Of a stretch of 64,000 nt of DNA, positions 50,029 through 59,556 are shown piece after piece. The notes under the pieces are model-generated. The model was not told the origin of the DNA. It did no database searches and was given only the letters and a program-made list of their open reading frames with translations. Position 1 is the stretch's first letter; every line of letters begins with the position of its first letter. The stretch comes from Staphylococcus sp. Marseille-Q5304 (lineage in GTDB: Bacteria > Bacillota > Bacilli > Staphylococcales > Staphylococcaceae). The position numbers were made by a program, and so were the translations under genes. Location of the stretch: the NCBI RefSeq assembly GCF_943737015.1, contig NZ_CALSFP010000001.1, forward strand, positions 930,001-994,000, read 5' to 3'.

Positions 50029-50533
50029 CAGTAGACATCCATTAATTTTCATCGGATTTATGGGAACTGGTAAATCCACTTTAGCAAAACATATTTCGAA
50101 CAATGAACAACTTTCATTTGTTGATTTAGATAGTTATATTGTAAAAAAAGAAAACAAATCGATACCTCAAATCTTTTCAGATAGTGGTGAAAGTGGTTTT
50201 AGAAAGCTCGAAACAAAGTATTTAGAAGAATGTATTAACAAATATGATGTGATAGCTACAGGTGGGGGTATTATTGAAAGCGCTACTGCTCTAAAATTAT
50301 TTGCATCACAGCAATATGTATTTTGGTTAGATTGCGATTTAAATATTATCTATGACAGGATTAAAAATGATTCTAATAGACCCAATGCTAACAATAAAAG
50401 TTATTCAGAATTAAATGACTTGTATTTGAAAAGGGTTTCAAGATATAATGAAATCGCATTCACGAAATTAGATAGTGCAAATCCAATTTCAATCTTATAT
50501 GAAGTTGTGATGAATCATATTAATAGCGATTGA
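50018..50533 (+). CDS. aroK: Shikimate kinase
   Basis: The 171-residue kinase has Walker A IGFMGTGKST near residue 12, the shikimate-site VDLDSYI and GESGFRKLE, and IATGGGII near 80. It phosphorylates shikimate for aromatic amino acid synthesis. The TTG start, with AAAGAGGAAGA upstream, lies inside the last comG gene, which puts a housekeeping enzyme at the end of a competence operon. Confidence 0.93.
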   Translation: MANNSRHPLIFIGFMGTGKSTLAKHISNNEQLSFVDLDSYIVKKENKSIPQIFSDSGESGFRKLETKYLEECINKYDVIATGGGIIESATALKLFASQQYVFWLDCDLNIIYDRIKNDSNRPNANNKSYSELNDLYLKRVSRYNEIAFTKLDSANPISILYEVVMNHINSD

Positions 50534-50534
50534 T

Positions 50535-50719
50535 CAGTATTAGAGAGAATGTGGTTGGGCAAAATATCCCTAAATTTTTTGTATTTTAGGTTTTATCATT
50601 TTGTTCAATACCCATCGCCGAAGGTGCAAGTTATACGAAACTCTCAGGCAAAAAGGATAATACTGTGACGCAAACCTGAAAATTATTAACAGGGTAGGCT
50701 TTGTCTACTCTGTTTTTTT
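50535..50719 (+). promoter_or_regulatory. Glycine riboswitch with terminator, controlling the gcv operon
   Basis: The aptamer core is diagnostic: GCCGAAGGTGCAAG (50617-50630) and AAACTCTCAGGCAAAAAGGA (50638-50657). CAGTATTA (50535-50542) pairs perfectly with TAATACTG (50658-50665) as P1, and GAGAG after it pairs with CTCTC. Only one core is visible; the usual tandem has two. The P2 side holds an extra CCTAAA/TTTAGG hairpin. A terminator follows (50688-50697 with 50705-50714, then T residues). Glycine is expected to turn on the cleavage system. The aptamer begins one base after the aroK stop. Confidence 0.94.
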
Positions 50720-50744
50720 AATATCAAATGTAGGAGGGGTATGA

Positions 50745-51836
50745 ATGTCTAGTGAATTAAAGAAAACACCTTTATATCAAAGTTTTGTTGATGCTGGTGC
50801 TAAAATTGTTGAATTTGGTGGTTGGGCAATGCCTGTTCAATTTTCAAGTATTAAAGAAGAACATAACGCAGTCAGAAACAGCATGGGTTTATTTGATGTA
50901 AGTCATATGGGTGAAGTACTCATTAAAGGTAAAGATGCATCAAAGTATGTTCAATATTTATTGACGAACGATACTGACAAAGTTACTACAAGCAAAGCTC
51001 AATATACTGCTTTATGTAATGATGAGGGCGGTATCATTGATGATTTAATCACATATAAATTAGATGAAAATGTTTATTTGTTAGTTGTGAATGCAGGCAA
51101 TACTGTAAAAGATTTTGAATGGATTCAACAACAATCAGAACAATTTGACGTTGAAGTACAGAATGTATCAGATAAATACGGTCAATTAGCCTTACAGGGT
51201 CCTGAGGCAAGAGCATTCGTAAAAGAGCATGTCGACACCGACATCGATGAAATGAAGCCGTTTGATTTCAAACAACATGTTTCATTTTTTGATAAAGAAG
51301 TGATTCTTTCCCAGTCTGGATATACTGGTGAAGATGGATTTGAAATTTATTGTAATTCTGAAGATTGTGAATTCTTATGGGAAAAATTATTATCATTTGA
51401 TATTCAACCATGTGGTTTAGGCGCAAGAGATACTTTAAGACTTGAAGCTGGGTTGCCATTGCACGGCCAAGATTTAACAGAAGAAGTTACACCATATGAA
51501 GCAGGAATAGCTTTTGCAGCTAAACCCTTAATTGAAGCTGAATTTATAGGAAAATCTGTGTTGAAAGATCAAAAAGAACATGGTTCAAAAGTGAGAGCAA
51601 TCGGTATTGAAATGATAGATAAGGGTATCCCAAGAACGGGATATATTATATTTGATAATGATGAAAATGAAATTGGTATAGTCACTTCAGGTACTCAGTC
51701 ACCTTCAAGTGGAAAATCAATTGGTTTAGCTCAAATTGACCGTGAAGCATTTGAAATGGGTAAAGAAATCATTATTCAAGTTAGAAAAAGAAAAGTAAAA
51801 GCAAAAATTGTAAAGAAAAATCATATAACTGAATAA
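50745..51836 (+). CDS. gcvT: Glycine cleavage system T protein (aminomethyltransferase)
   Basis: The 363-residue folate enzyme has the family blocks [65 protein letters not shown] and the late [13 protein letters not shown]. It transfers the methylene group from aminomethyl-lipoyl GcvH to tetrahydrofolate. TAGGAGGGG precedes the ATG. It is first in gcvT-gcvPA-gcvPB; gcvH and lpd are not in this window. Confidence 0.96.
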   Translation: MSSELKKTPLYQSFVDAGAKIVEFGGWAMPVQFSSIKEEHNAVRNSMGLFDVSHMGEVLIKGKDASKYVQYLLTNDTDKVTTSKAQYTALCNDEGGIIDDLITYKLDENVYLLVVNAGNTVKDFEWIQQQSEQFDVEVQNVSDKYGQLALQGPEARAFVKEHVDTDIDEMKPFDFKQHVSFFDKEVILSQSGYTGEDGFEIYCNSEDCEFLWEKLLSFDIQPCGLGARDTLRLEAGLPLHGQDLTEEVTPYEAGIAFAAKPLIEAEFIGKSVLKDQKEHGSKVRAIGIEMIDKGIPRTGYIIFDNDENEIGIVTSGTQSPSSGKSIGLAQIDREAFEMGKEIIIQVRKRKVKAKIVKKNHITE

Positions 51837-51853
51837 AACAAAGGGGTGTTATT

Positions 51854-53203
51854 GTGAGTCATCGTTATATACCACTTACAGAAGAAGATAAAAAAGAAAT
51901 GCTCAGTACCATTGGTGCGCAATCAATTGAAGATTTATTTGGTGATGTACCAGAAAATGTACGTCTGAATAGAGAATTAGCTATACCGGATGAAGAATCA
52001 GAAACTACTTTAACAAAAAGATTAAGTAGAGTCGCTCAAAAAAATGTTACGAAAGAAACACATACATCATTTTTAGGTGCAGGTGTTTATGATCATTATG
52101 CACCATCTGTTGTAGATGCTATGATTTCACGTTCAGAGTTTTATTCTGCATATACACCTTATCAACCTGAGATTTCGCAAGGTGAGCTTCAAGCTATTTT
52201 TGAATTTCAAACTTTAATTTGTGAATTAACTGATATGGATATTGCAAATTCTTCTATGTACGATGGGATTACGAGTTTTGCCGAAGCATGTATCTTAGCA
52301 TTTAATCAAACTAAGAAAAATAAAATAGTAGTTTCTAAGGGGATGCATTATCAAGCGTTACAAGTCCTTAAAACTTATATAAAAACACGTAAAGAATTTG
52401 AAATTGTAGAAGTGGATTTAGATGGTACGATTACAGACCTCACTAAATTAGAAAATGCAATTGATGATGATACAGCAGCAGTAGCGGTTCAATATCCGAA
52501 TTTCTATGGTTCAATTGAAGATTTAGAAAAAATACAATCATTCATTAAAGACAAAAAAGCATTATTTATTGTATATGCTAATCCATTAGCGCTCGGTTTA
52601 CTTACACCACCTGGAAGTTTCGGCGCAGATATTGTGGTAGGGGATACACAAACTATCGGTATTCCTACACAATTCGGTGGTCCACATTGTGGCTTTTTTG
52701 CTACTACAAAAAAGTTAATGCGTAAAATACCAGGTCGTCTAGTAGGCCAAACAGAAGATAAAGATGGTTACCGTGGATTTGTTTTAACACTTCAAGCACG
52801 TGAACAACATATTCGCCGTGATAAAGCCACATCAAATATTTGTTCAAACCAAGCATTAAATGCGCTTGCGTCATCTATATGTATGTCTGCTTTAGGTAAA
52901 CAAGGTGTTTATGAAATAGCAGAGCGCAACTTTGAAAATGCTAATTATGCAAAAACACAATTCAAACAAGCTGGTTTCGAAGTATCAGATGCAACATCAT
53001 TTAATGAATTCGTAGTTAAATTCGATTCACCAATTAAAGATATCAATGATGCTTTAATTCAAGAAGGTATCATCGGTGGTTTTGATTTAGGAGAAGCTGA
53101 TTCAAAGTTTAATAATCATATGCTCATTGCAGTTACTGAATTACGAACAAAAGATGAGATTGATACATTCGTTAAGAAAGCAGGTGAAATCAATGGTAAG
53201 TAA
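51854..53203 (+). CDS. gcvPA: Glycine dehydrogenase (decarboxylating) subunit 1
   Basis: The 449-residue protein is the N-terminal half of the P protein ([15 protein letters not shown] start, [48 protein letters not shown]). Together with GcvPB it decarboxylates glycine using pyridoxal phosphate. The GTG start lies 17 bases after gcvT behind AAGGGGTG. The split into two chains is usual in Firmicutes. Confidence 0.96.
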   Translation: MSHRYIPLTEEDKKEMLSTIGAQSIEDLFGDVPENVRLNRELAIPDEESETTLTKRLSRVAQKNVTKETHTSFLGAGVYDHYAPSVVDAMISRSEFYSAYTPYQPEISQGELQAIFEFQTLICELTDMDIANSSMYDGITSFAEACILAFNQTKKNKIVVSKGMHYQALQVLKTYIKTRKEFEIVEVDLDGTITDLTKLENAIDDDTAAVAVQYPNFYGSIEDLEKIQSFIKDKKALFIVYANPLALGLLTPPGSFGADIVVGDTQTIGIPTQFGGPHCGFFATTKKLMRKIPGRLVGQTEDKDGYRGFVLTLQAREQHIRRDKATSNICSNQALNALASSICMSALGKQGVYEIAERNFENANYAKTQFKQAGFEVSDATSFNEFVVKFDSPIKDINDALIQEGIIGGFDLGEADSKFNNHMLIAVTELRTKDEIDTFVKKAGEINGK

Positions 53204-54665
53204 ATCTAGTCCACTTATATTTGAACGTTCAAAAAAAGATCGTTTTGCATATTCATTGCCAAAAAAAGAAATTGATAATAATGCAGTTGAAGACTTATTA
53301 GATGATAAATTTGTCAGAAAAAATAAAGCAGAATTACCTGAAGTTGCAGAATTAGACTTAGTACGCCATTACACAGAACTTTCTAATAAAAACTTTGGGG
53401 TTGATTCAGGTTTCTATCCACTCGGTTCATGTACGATGAAGTACAATCCTAAAGTCAATGAAAAAGTAGCACGTATTCCTGGCTTTGCAGAGTCTCATCC
53501 TCTTCAAGATGAATCTCAAATACAAGGCTCATTAGAAATTATTCACAGTTTACAAGAAGAGTTAAAAGAAATTACTGGTATGGATGAAGTCACTTTACAA
53601 CCTGCTGCTGGCGCCCACGGTGAGTGGACAGCACTCATGATTTTCAAAGCATATCATGAAAAAAACGGAGAAGGTCATCGTGACGAAGTGATTGTGCCAG
53701 ATTCAGCACACGGAACGAACCCAGCTTCTGCAGCATTCGCTGGTTTTAAATCTGTAACTGTTAAATCGAATGAACGAGGCGAAGTTGACATTGACGATTT
53801 AAAACGTGTGGTAAGTGGTAACACAGCCGCGATTATGTTAACTAACCCAAATACACTAGGTATTTTCGAAAAAAATATTATGGAAATACGTAATATTGTA
53901 CATGAAGTTGGCGGGCTATTGTATTATGATGGAGCAAACTTAAATGCAATTATGGATAAAGTTAGACCAGGAGATATGGGCTTCGATGCTGTTCATTTAA
54001 ACTTACACAAAACATTTACCGGTCCACATGGAGGCGGTGGCCCTGGTTCAGGTCCTGTTGGTGTAGTTAAAGAACTTGCAAGTTTCTTACCTAAACCAAT
54101 GGTCGTTAAAGACAACGATGTTTATAAATATGATAATGACATCAAAGATTCTATTGGACGTGTAAAACCATTTTACGGAAACTTTGGTATTTATCTGAGA
54201 GCATATACTTATATCCGTTCTATGGGGAATAAGGGCTTACAAGAAGTATCAGAAGCAGCAGTCCTCAACGCAAATTACATTAAAGCTCGCTTAAAAGATC
54301 ATTTTGAAGTGCCGTACGAACAATTTTGTAAGCATGAGTTTGTATTAAGTGGTTCTAAACAAAAAGCTGAAGGTGTGCGTACACTAGATATGGCAAAACG
54401 TTTACTAGATTTTGGTTTCCATCCACCAACAATCTATTTCCCACTTAATGTCGAAGAAGGTATGATGATTGAACCAACAGAAACTGAATCTAAAGAAACG
54501 TTAGATTTCTTCTGCGATACAATGATACAAATTGCAAATGAAGCTAAAGAAGATCCAGATAAAGTATTAGTAGCTCCGCATACAACAATTATTGATCGCT
54601 TAGATGAAACTCAAGCAGCACGTAAACCAGTATTAAAATTTGAAGGATTAAAAAGCGAAAAATAA
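53193..54665 (+). CDS. gcvPB: Glycine dehydrogenase (decarboxylating) subunit 2
   Basis: The 490-residue chain carries the PLP-binding lysine in [16 protein letters not shown] near residue 270. Further signatures are [24 protein letters not shown] and [11 protein letters not shown]. It completes the P protein with GcvPA. AGGTGA sets the ATG at 53193, overlapping gcvPA by 11 bases, so equal amounts of both subunits are expected. Confidence 0.96.
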   Translation: MVSKSSPLIFERSKKDRFAYSLPKKEIDNNAVEDLLDDKFVRKNKAELPEVAELDLVRHYTELSNKNFGVDSGFYPLGSCTMKYNPKVNEKVARIPGFAESHPLQDESQIQGSLEIIHSLQEELKEITGMDEVTLQPAAGAHGEWTALMIFKAYHEKNGEGHRDEVIVPDSAHGTNPASAAFAGFKSVTVKSNERGEVDIDDLKRVVSGNTAAIMLTNPNTLGIFEKNIMEIRNIVHEVGGLLYYDGANLNAIMDKVRPGDMGFDAVHLNLHKTFTGPHGGGGPGSGPVGVVKELASFLPKPMVVKDNDVYKYDNDIKDSIGRVKPFYGNFGIYLRAYTYIRSMGNKGLQEVSEAAVLNANYIKARLKDHFEVPYEQFCKHEFVLSGSKQKAEGVRTLDMAKRLLDFGFHPPTIYFPLNVEEGMMIEPTETESKETLDFFCDTMIQIANEAKEDPDKVLVAPHTTIIDRLDETQAARKPVLKFEGLKSEK

Positions 54666-54703
54666 ATAAACCTCAACTTTAAAAAATTGAACTAACAAAA
54701 ATA

Positions 54704-54756
54704 AAAATAAGCGCATGAATAACATCAATATAGATGTATTTCATGTGCTTATTTTG
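54704..54756 (+). terminator. Terminator of the gcv operon
   Basis: Bases 54704-54719 pair with 54740-54755 with one G-T pair, and ACATC/GATGT pair inside. A and T runs on the two sides would let it act in both directions. Confidence 0.88.
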
Positions 54757-54770
54757 TAGTGTCAGAAAAT

Positions 54771-54819
54771 AAAAAACAACTGTCGAGTGTGAGACGAATG
54801 TGCACAATCGAACAGTTGT
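54771..54819 (-). terminator. Terminator of the rhodanese gene
   Basis: On the minus strand ACAACTGT (54819-54812) pairs with ACAGTTGT (54783-54776), extended by a TCGA on each side, and a T run follows at 54775-54770. The loop contains a further hairpin. Confidence 0.78.
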
Positions 54820-54860
54820 GTAAAATGATTTATAGGTTTTGTAATTATTAAAGCTAGATT

Positions 54861-55247
54861 TTATTTTTTCGACTTAATTTTACCAGTCCATTTTTTATAT
54901 CCGCCTTTTAACATATAAACGTCAGTATAACCATTTTTCTTTAAAATTCTAGCAGCGCGATAGCTCGAAATACCATTACCATCACATAAATAGATAGGTT
55001 GATCTTTTCTCAATCCTTGGAAACGTTGCTTAAACATAGTGATTGGAATATTTCTTGCACCATTGATATGACCGTAATCATAGTCAACTTTTTCTCTCAC
55101 ATCTATGACTTGAGCTTTCCTTAATCCATTATGGAATTCATTTTGATTTAATTCCGTTACTGATCTTTTATTAACAAGATAATAATATAACATGTAAGCT
55201 ATAATGGCAATGAGAACAGCTAGCGCTATAAACCAAAGATTACTCAT
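54861..55247 (-). CDS. Membrane-anchored rhodanese-like protein (YqhL type)
   Basis: The 128-residue protein has an N-terminal membrane segment (LWFIALAVLIAIIAYMLYYYLV) and one rhodanese domain (AQVIDVREKVDYDYGHINGARNIPI, IYLCDGNGISSYRAARIL, MLKGGYKKW). The active-site loop begins with Cys in LCDGNGIS. Sulfur transfer is likely, but the acceptor is unknown. AGGGAGGATG precedes the minus-strand start. It is divergent from lipM. Confidence 0.9.
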   Translation of the reverse strand: MSNLWFIALAVLIAIIAYMLYYYLVNKRSVTELNQNEFHNGLRKAQVIDVREKVDYDYGHINGARNIPITMFKQRFQGLRKDQPIYLCDGNGISSYRAARILKKNGYTDVYMLKGGYKKWTGKIKSKK

Positions 55248-55414
55248 CTTGCATCCTCCCTAAAATACCGATATTATATATTATAAGACTGTTAAACATA
55301 TTTATCAAAAGTTTTTTACTATTAAATTGAAATAAATTACGCATAGTTACAATGAATTGTAAACGGTCTCATTGTAGATGTTTGTATTTATTAATTTTGT
55401 TAGGAGTTTTTCGC

Positions 55415-56245
55415 ATGACTGAAACATGGAATTTTATAAATACGGGTAGTCGAGACCCGTTTTATAATATGGCTTTAGACGAAGCATTACTCAATTTTGT
55501 ATCTCGTGGGGAAATTGACCCAGTGATACGTTTTTATACATGGGATCCCGCTACTTTATCTATTGGTTACTTCCAAAGATTAACGAAAGAAATAGATATA
55601 GATAAAGTAAACGAAAAGGGATATGGTTTAGTACGACGTCAAACTGGTGGGAGAGGCGTTTTACACGATAAAGAGTTAACATATAGCGTGATTGTACCGG
55701 AATCTCACCCAGAAATGCCTTCAACTATAACAGAAGCGTATAGAGTTATTTCTGAAGGCTTGCTTCAAGGATTTAAATCGCTCGGTTTTGATGCACATTT
55801 TGCGATACCTCGTACTAAAGAAGAAAAAGATAAGTTAAAACAGCCACGAAGTGCAGTTTGTTTTGACTCACCAAGTTGGTATGAACTCGTTGTTGAAGGC
55901 CGAAAGATTGCTGGAAGTGCACAAGTAAGACAAAAGGGCGTTATTTTACAACATGGTTCTCTGCTTCAAGATATAGATATAGAAGATTTGTTTGATATGT
56001 TTAAATTTAAAAATGACCGTCTTAAAGCAAAAATGAAAGAAGCATTTGTTGAAAAAGCGGTAGCTATTAATGATATTTCTGATCGACATATTACCATTGA
56101 TGAAATGGAAGAGGCTTTCGAGCAAGGTTTTAAGCAAGGCCTTAATATTGATTTCAAACCATTAACATTAACTGATGCACAGCAACAAGAAGTTAATGAG
56201 CTAATTGAAAAATATAAATCAGACGAGTGGAATTATCGTAAATAA
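55415..56245 (+). CDS. lipM: Octanoyltransferase LipM
   Basis: The 276-residue protein has the lipoate-protein ligase fold with [39 protein letters not shown] and the catalytic Cys in [15 protein letters not shown], followed by [19 protein letters not shown]. It moves octanoyl groups from acyl carrier protein to GcvH in lipoate synthesis, which fits its place next to the gcv operon. AGGAG (55402-55406) selects the ATG at 55415 over the open frame from 55352. Confidence 0.93.
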   Translation: MTETWNFINTGSRDPFYNMALDEALLNFVSRGEIDPVIRFYTWDPATLSIGYFQRLTKEIDIDKVNEKGYGLVRRQTGGRGVLHDKELTYSVIVPESHPEMPSTITEAYRVISEGLLQGFKSLGFDAHFAIPRTKEEKDKLKQPRSAVCFDSPSWYELVVEGRKIAGSAQVRQKGVILQHGSLLQDIDIEDLFDMFKFKNDRLKAKMKEAFVEKAVAINDISDRHITIDEMEEAFEQGFKQGLNIDFKPLTLTDAQQQEVNELIEKYKSDEWNYRK

Positions 56246-56248
56246 ATA

Positions 56249-56289
56249 AAAAAGCAGTCGTTACTTTTCAAAAGTAACGACTGCTTTTT
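56249..56289. terminator. Bidirectional terminator between lipM and the small membrane protein gene
   Basis: Bases 56249-56267 form a perfect 19-bp inverted repeat with 56271-56289 around a 3-base loop, with A and T runs at the two outer ends. It lies between convergent genes. Confidence 0.94.
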
Positions 56290-56300
56290 ATTATAATTAC

Positions 56301-56522
56301 TTATCTTCTACGATTTTGTCGTTTGTGTTTACGTAGGGCTCTTTTATATTTGCGCTGATCTTCTGTTAAGAAGAAGAAATAATAAATTAAATATATGATA
56401 CCTACGATAATTGCTAAATTAATTAACATAGAAACAAAGCTAAATAGAAAATGATTTATATTTAATATTAAACCGACCGCAGCAACGGCCAGAACAATAT
56501 AAAATAATATTTGTTTAAACAT
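56301..56522 (-). CDS. Small membrane protein, unknown function
   Basis: The 73-residue product has two hydrophobic segments (about residues 4-22 and 27-52, FVSMLINLAIIVGIIYLIYYF) and a very basic C-terminal tail (RALRKHKRQNRRR). GGGAGTG precedes the minus-strand start. It lies 23 bases after the lipoprotein gene on the same strand, so the two are probably co-transcribed. I recognise no family beyond similar staphylococcal small proteins. Confidence 0.75.
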   Translation of the reverse strand: MFKQILFYIVLAVAAVGLILNINHFLFSFVSMLINLAIIVGIIYLIYYFFFLTEDQRKYKRALRKHKRQNRRR

Positions 56523-56545
56523 GCTTTAACACTCCCAAAACAACG

Positions 56546-57133
56546 TCAACTTTGTAAGTTACTTAAACTAATTTCTGACAAGGCTTGTTGTCCTTTTTTT
56601 AATTTCTTCTTGTCTTTGCCGTTATATCCGTCTCGAATATCATTCATAGCATCACTTAGTTTTTTATTTAACTTACCAATTTTTTTCTTTTCATCTTTTG
56701 TATCATCACTCATTTTTTCATTGTCGATGTCGCTTTTATAATTGTTGTACGCGGATTCCATTTTATTAGATACATCAGTTAATTTATCTTGAATTTTGGA
56801 ATTCCCTTTATTTTTAGAGACATCGCCCTCTATTTTATTATATTGAGAAAGGGCTTTTGTGACTTCATTATAGTAAGCTGATGATGCTTTTAAATTAGTG
56901 TATTTCTTCTTATTAGATTTTGCTTGCTTTTCATTGTTTTTATCTTTTTCTAATGCACTAATTTTTTCTTTTTCACTATTAATGCTATGTTTTAAGTCTT
57001 GGATATTACTTTTTAATTTATGGTTTTCTTCTTGTAATTTAGTCGATTTATCTTCTAACGGCGTTAAATTTTGGCTCCCACACCCGGCTAAAAGACAAGA
57101 TGCACCTAAAAATGCTACAATTTTTTTCTTCAT
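56546..57133 (-). CDS. Lipoprotein with long coiled coil, unknown function
   Basis: The 195-residue protein has a lipoprotein signal peptide (KKKIVAFLGASCLLAGCGS, lipidation Cys at residue 18). A highly charged Lys/Glu/Asp/Asn-rich region with heptad repeats follows (about 28-75), then helical stretches to a C-terminus ending SEISLSNLQS. AGGAGAAAA precedes the start. It is likely anchored outside the membrane and may work with the small membrane protein encoded next. The function is unknown. Confidence 0.85.
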   Translation of the reverse strand: MKKKIVAFLGASCLLAGCGSQNLTPLEDKSTKLQEENHKLKSNIQDLKHSINSEKEKISALEKDKNNEKQAKSNKKKYTNLKASSAYYNEVTKALSQYNKIEGDVSKNKGNSKIQDKLTDVSNKMESAYNNYKSDIDNEKMSDDTKDEKKKIGKLNKKLSDAMNDIRDGYNGKDKKKLKKGQQALSEISLSNLQS

Positions 57134-57235
57134 TATTTTCTCCTAATTCAAAAACTGTAATTTTCTATATATATTATGCTATCATTTTATAGTATATAAA
57201 GAAAATGTACAAATTAATTGTATAGGGGGAGCGCA

Positions 57236-58294
57236 ATGTCAAGAATAGATAAATTAATTTCAGAATTAACTTCAAAAGAAATTGAAGGTGTTGTCATTTT
57301 ATCAGATTTTAATAGACGATACTTATCTGGATTTACTGGAACGAGCGGGGCATTAATTATTACTGAAAATGATAAGCGATTAATTACAGACTTTAGATAT
57401 ATTGATCAAGCAACGAGACAAGCTCCAGATTTTGAAATCGTTAACCAACAAGAAACACCAACAAATGAAATACTGAACCAATTCAAACAGTTAAATATTA
57501 AAAATATTGGTTTTGAAGGTAATTTACTAAGTTATGATATGTATGAAGCGCTCAATCAAAGTCAAACAAGATTAACAAGTGTCTCAGGCTTAGTTGAAAA
57601 AATTAGAGAAGTGAAAGACGCCTCTGAAATAGAAATTATACAAAAAGCTGCAGAAATCGTAGACGAAACATTTGAATATATATTAACTGTGGCTACAGCA
57701 GGTATGACAGAACAACAACTTAAAGCAAAATTAGAAAGTAAAATGCTTGAGTTAGGCGCAGAAGGAACATCATTTGATACGATTGTAGCTTCTGGTTATA
57801 GAGGCGCATTACCTCATGGCGTGGCGAGTGATAAAGTCATTGAAAAAGGTGACATGATTACTCTAGACTTTGGTGCATATTATAAAGGTTATGCTTCTGA
57901 CATCACTAGAACATTTGCAATTGGTGAACCTGATCCAAAAATGAAAGAAATTTATCAAATTGTACTTGACGCTAATGAAAAGGCTATTGAAGCAATAAAA
58001 CCAGGAATGACTGGTAAACAATTAGACGCTATTGCACGAGATTATATTGCTGAAAAAGGGTATGGAGAATTATTCGGACATTCATTAGGGCATGGTATAG
58101 GTTTAGATGTACACGAAGGTCCAATGCTTTCAAAAAGATTTGAGAATGAATTAACCATCAATAATTGTGTTACAATTGAACCTGGCATATATGTCGAAGG
58201 TTTAGGTGGCGTTCGAATCGAGGATGATGTACTAGTCACAGAAAATGGCTGTCAACGCTTTACTAAATCCTCAAAAAATCTTATTATTTTATAG
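57236..58294 (+). CDS. Xaa-Pro aminopeptidase family (M24B) protein
   Basis: The 352-residue creatinase-fold peptidase has the five metal ligands in LDFGAYYKGYASDITRTF (two Asp), GHSLGHGIG (His), TIEPGIYVEG (Glu) and VRIEDDVLV (Glu), after an N-terminal domain beginning SRIDKLISELTSKEIEG. It removes residues before proline. GGGGGAG (57224-57231) sets the ATG at 57236. It precedes efp, the usual pepP-efp pair of Firmicutes. Confidence 0.93.
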   Translation: MSRIDKLISELTSKEIEGVVILSDFNRRYLSGFTGTSGALIITENDKRLITDFRYIDQATRQAPDFEIVNQQETPTNEILNQFKQLNIKNIGFEGNLLSYDMYEALNQSQTRLTSVSGLVEKIREVKDASEIEIIQKAAEIVDETFEYILTVATAGMTEQQLKAKLESKMLELGAEGTSFDTIVASGYRGALPHGVASDKVIEKGDMITLDFGAYYKGYASDITRTFAIGEPDPKMKEIYQIVLDANEKAIEAIKPGMTGKQLDAIARDYIAEKGYGELFGHSLGHGIGLDVHEGPMLSKRFENELTINNCVTIEPGIYVEGLGGVRIEDDVLVTENGCQRFTKSSKNLIIL

Positions 58295-58322
58295 AAGACC
58301 TTACAATTTAGGAGGAAACTAA

Positions 58323-58880
58323 ATGATTTCGGTGAATGATTTTAAAACAGGATTAACAATTTCAGTAGACAATGGTATTTGGAAAGTTATTGATTTCCAA
58401 CATGTTAAACCAGGTAAAGGATCAGCATTTGTGCGTTCAAAATTACGTAACTTAAGAACAGGTGCGATTCAAGAAAAAACATTCAGAGCTGGTGAAAAAG
58501 TTGAACAAGCAATGATTGAAAATCGTCGTATGCAATACTTATATGCAGATGGTGAAATGCATGTGTTTATGGACAATCAAACGTTCGAACAAACAGAATT
58601 ACCAGAAGATTACCTTAAACATGAGTTGAAATTTTTAAAAGCAAATATGGAAGTTCAAATCCAAAGCTATGAAGGTGAAACAATTGGTATTGAATTACCA
58701 AAAACTGTTGAACTCGAAGTAACTGAAACGGAACCTGGTATTAAAGGTGATACAGCTACAGGAGCTACAAAATCTGCTACAGTTGAGACAGGTTATTCAC
58801 TTAATGTACCTTTATTCGTAAATGAAGGTGACGTACTTGTAGTAAATACAAGTGATGGTAGTTACATTTCAAGAGCGTAA
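58323..58880 (+). CDS. efp: Elongation factor P
   Basis: The 185-residue factor has a KOW-like N-terminal domain with the tip loop [17 protein letters not shown], where Lys near residue 32 is the modified position. Two OB domains follow, ending [19 protein letters not shown] and [13 protein letters not shown] rescues ribosomes stalled on polyproline. TAGGAGG precedes the start, 28 bases after the peptidase gene. Confidence 0.97.
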   Translation: MISVNDFKTGLTISVDNGIWKVIDFQHVKPGKGSAFVRSKLRNLRTGAIQEKTFRAGEKVEQAMIENRRMQYLYADGEMHVFMDNQTFEQTELPEDYLKHELKFLKANMEVQIQSYEGETIGIELPKTVELEVTETEPGIKGDTATGATKSATVETGYSLNVPLFVNEGDVLVVNTSDGSYISRA

Positions 58881-58910
58881 ACATATCGTGCAATTTACTT
58901 TGCAATTTTT

Positions 58911-58951
58911 AAATCAGCCTGGGACCCCAAATTGTCTCAGGCTGAATTTGT
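58911..58951 (+). terminator. Terminator of efp
   Basis: TCAGCCTG (58914-58921) pairs with CAGGCTGA (58938-58945) and the pairing continues inward with GAC/GTC. A T-rich tail follows. Confidence 0.85.
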
Positions 58952-59079
58952 TTTGACGGAGGTTATTCGACCATCAAAATTGTAATAATTCATTTTTAAG
59001 TAATTATATGCTTGAATTGAATATTTTGCTAAAGTAAAATACAATAGGTAAATGATTACAATCTAAAGGAGTCTGTAAT

Positions 59080-59556
59080 ATGAACTTTAAAGAAATAAAA
59101 GAATTGATTGAAATTCTAGATAAATCAAGTCTAACTGAGATTAATGTTGAGGATAAAGGAAATCATATTAAATTAAAAAAAGAAAAAGAAACTGAAATCA
59201 TCACTCCACAAATCGGACAACAACAACCTGTTCAACAAGTAGCTCCACAACAAAATGCAGCTTCTGCACCAGCAGATGCACCGGCTAATGAAGGTCAATC
59301 TAAGACTGAAGTTGATGATAATTTACAAACAATCAATGCACCAATGGTAGGTACATTCTATAAATCTCCTTCACCAGAAGAAAGTCCATATGTAGAAGTA
59401 GGCGATTCTGTTTCTAACGAGTCAACCGTATGTATATTAGAAGCAATGAAGTTATTCAATGAAATTCAAGCTGAAGTCTCAGGAGTTATCGCTGAAATCT
59501 TAGTAGAAGACGGTCAAATGGTAGAGTATGGCCAACCGTTATTTAAGGTGAAATAA
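59080..59556 (+). CDS. accB: Acetyl-CoA carboxylase biotin carboxyl carrier protein
   Basis: The 158-residue protein has an N-terminal helical region, an Ala/Pro/Gln-rich linker (about 45-80), and the biotinyl domain with [12 protein letters not shown], where the Lys near residue 128 carries biotin. It shuttles carboxyl groups between AccC and the carboxyltransferase in fatty acid synthesis. AAAGGAG precedes the ATG, and accC follows with a one-base overlap. Confidence 0.96.
   Translation: MNFKEIKELIEILDKSSLTEINVEDKGNHIKLKKEKETEIITPQIGQQQPVQQVAPQQNAASAPADAPANEGQSKTEVDDNLQTINAPMVGTFYKSPSPEESPYVEVGDSVSNESTVCILEAMKLFNEIQAEVSGVIAEILVEDGQMVEYGQPLFKVK

Noticed and set aside
56898-57146. 82-codon plus-strand frame opposite the lipoprotein gene
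   Set aside because: It is a hydrophobic antisense of a Lys/Glu-rich coding region, a common artefact.
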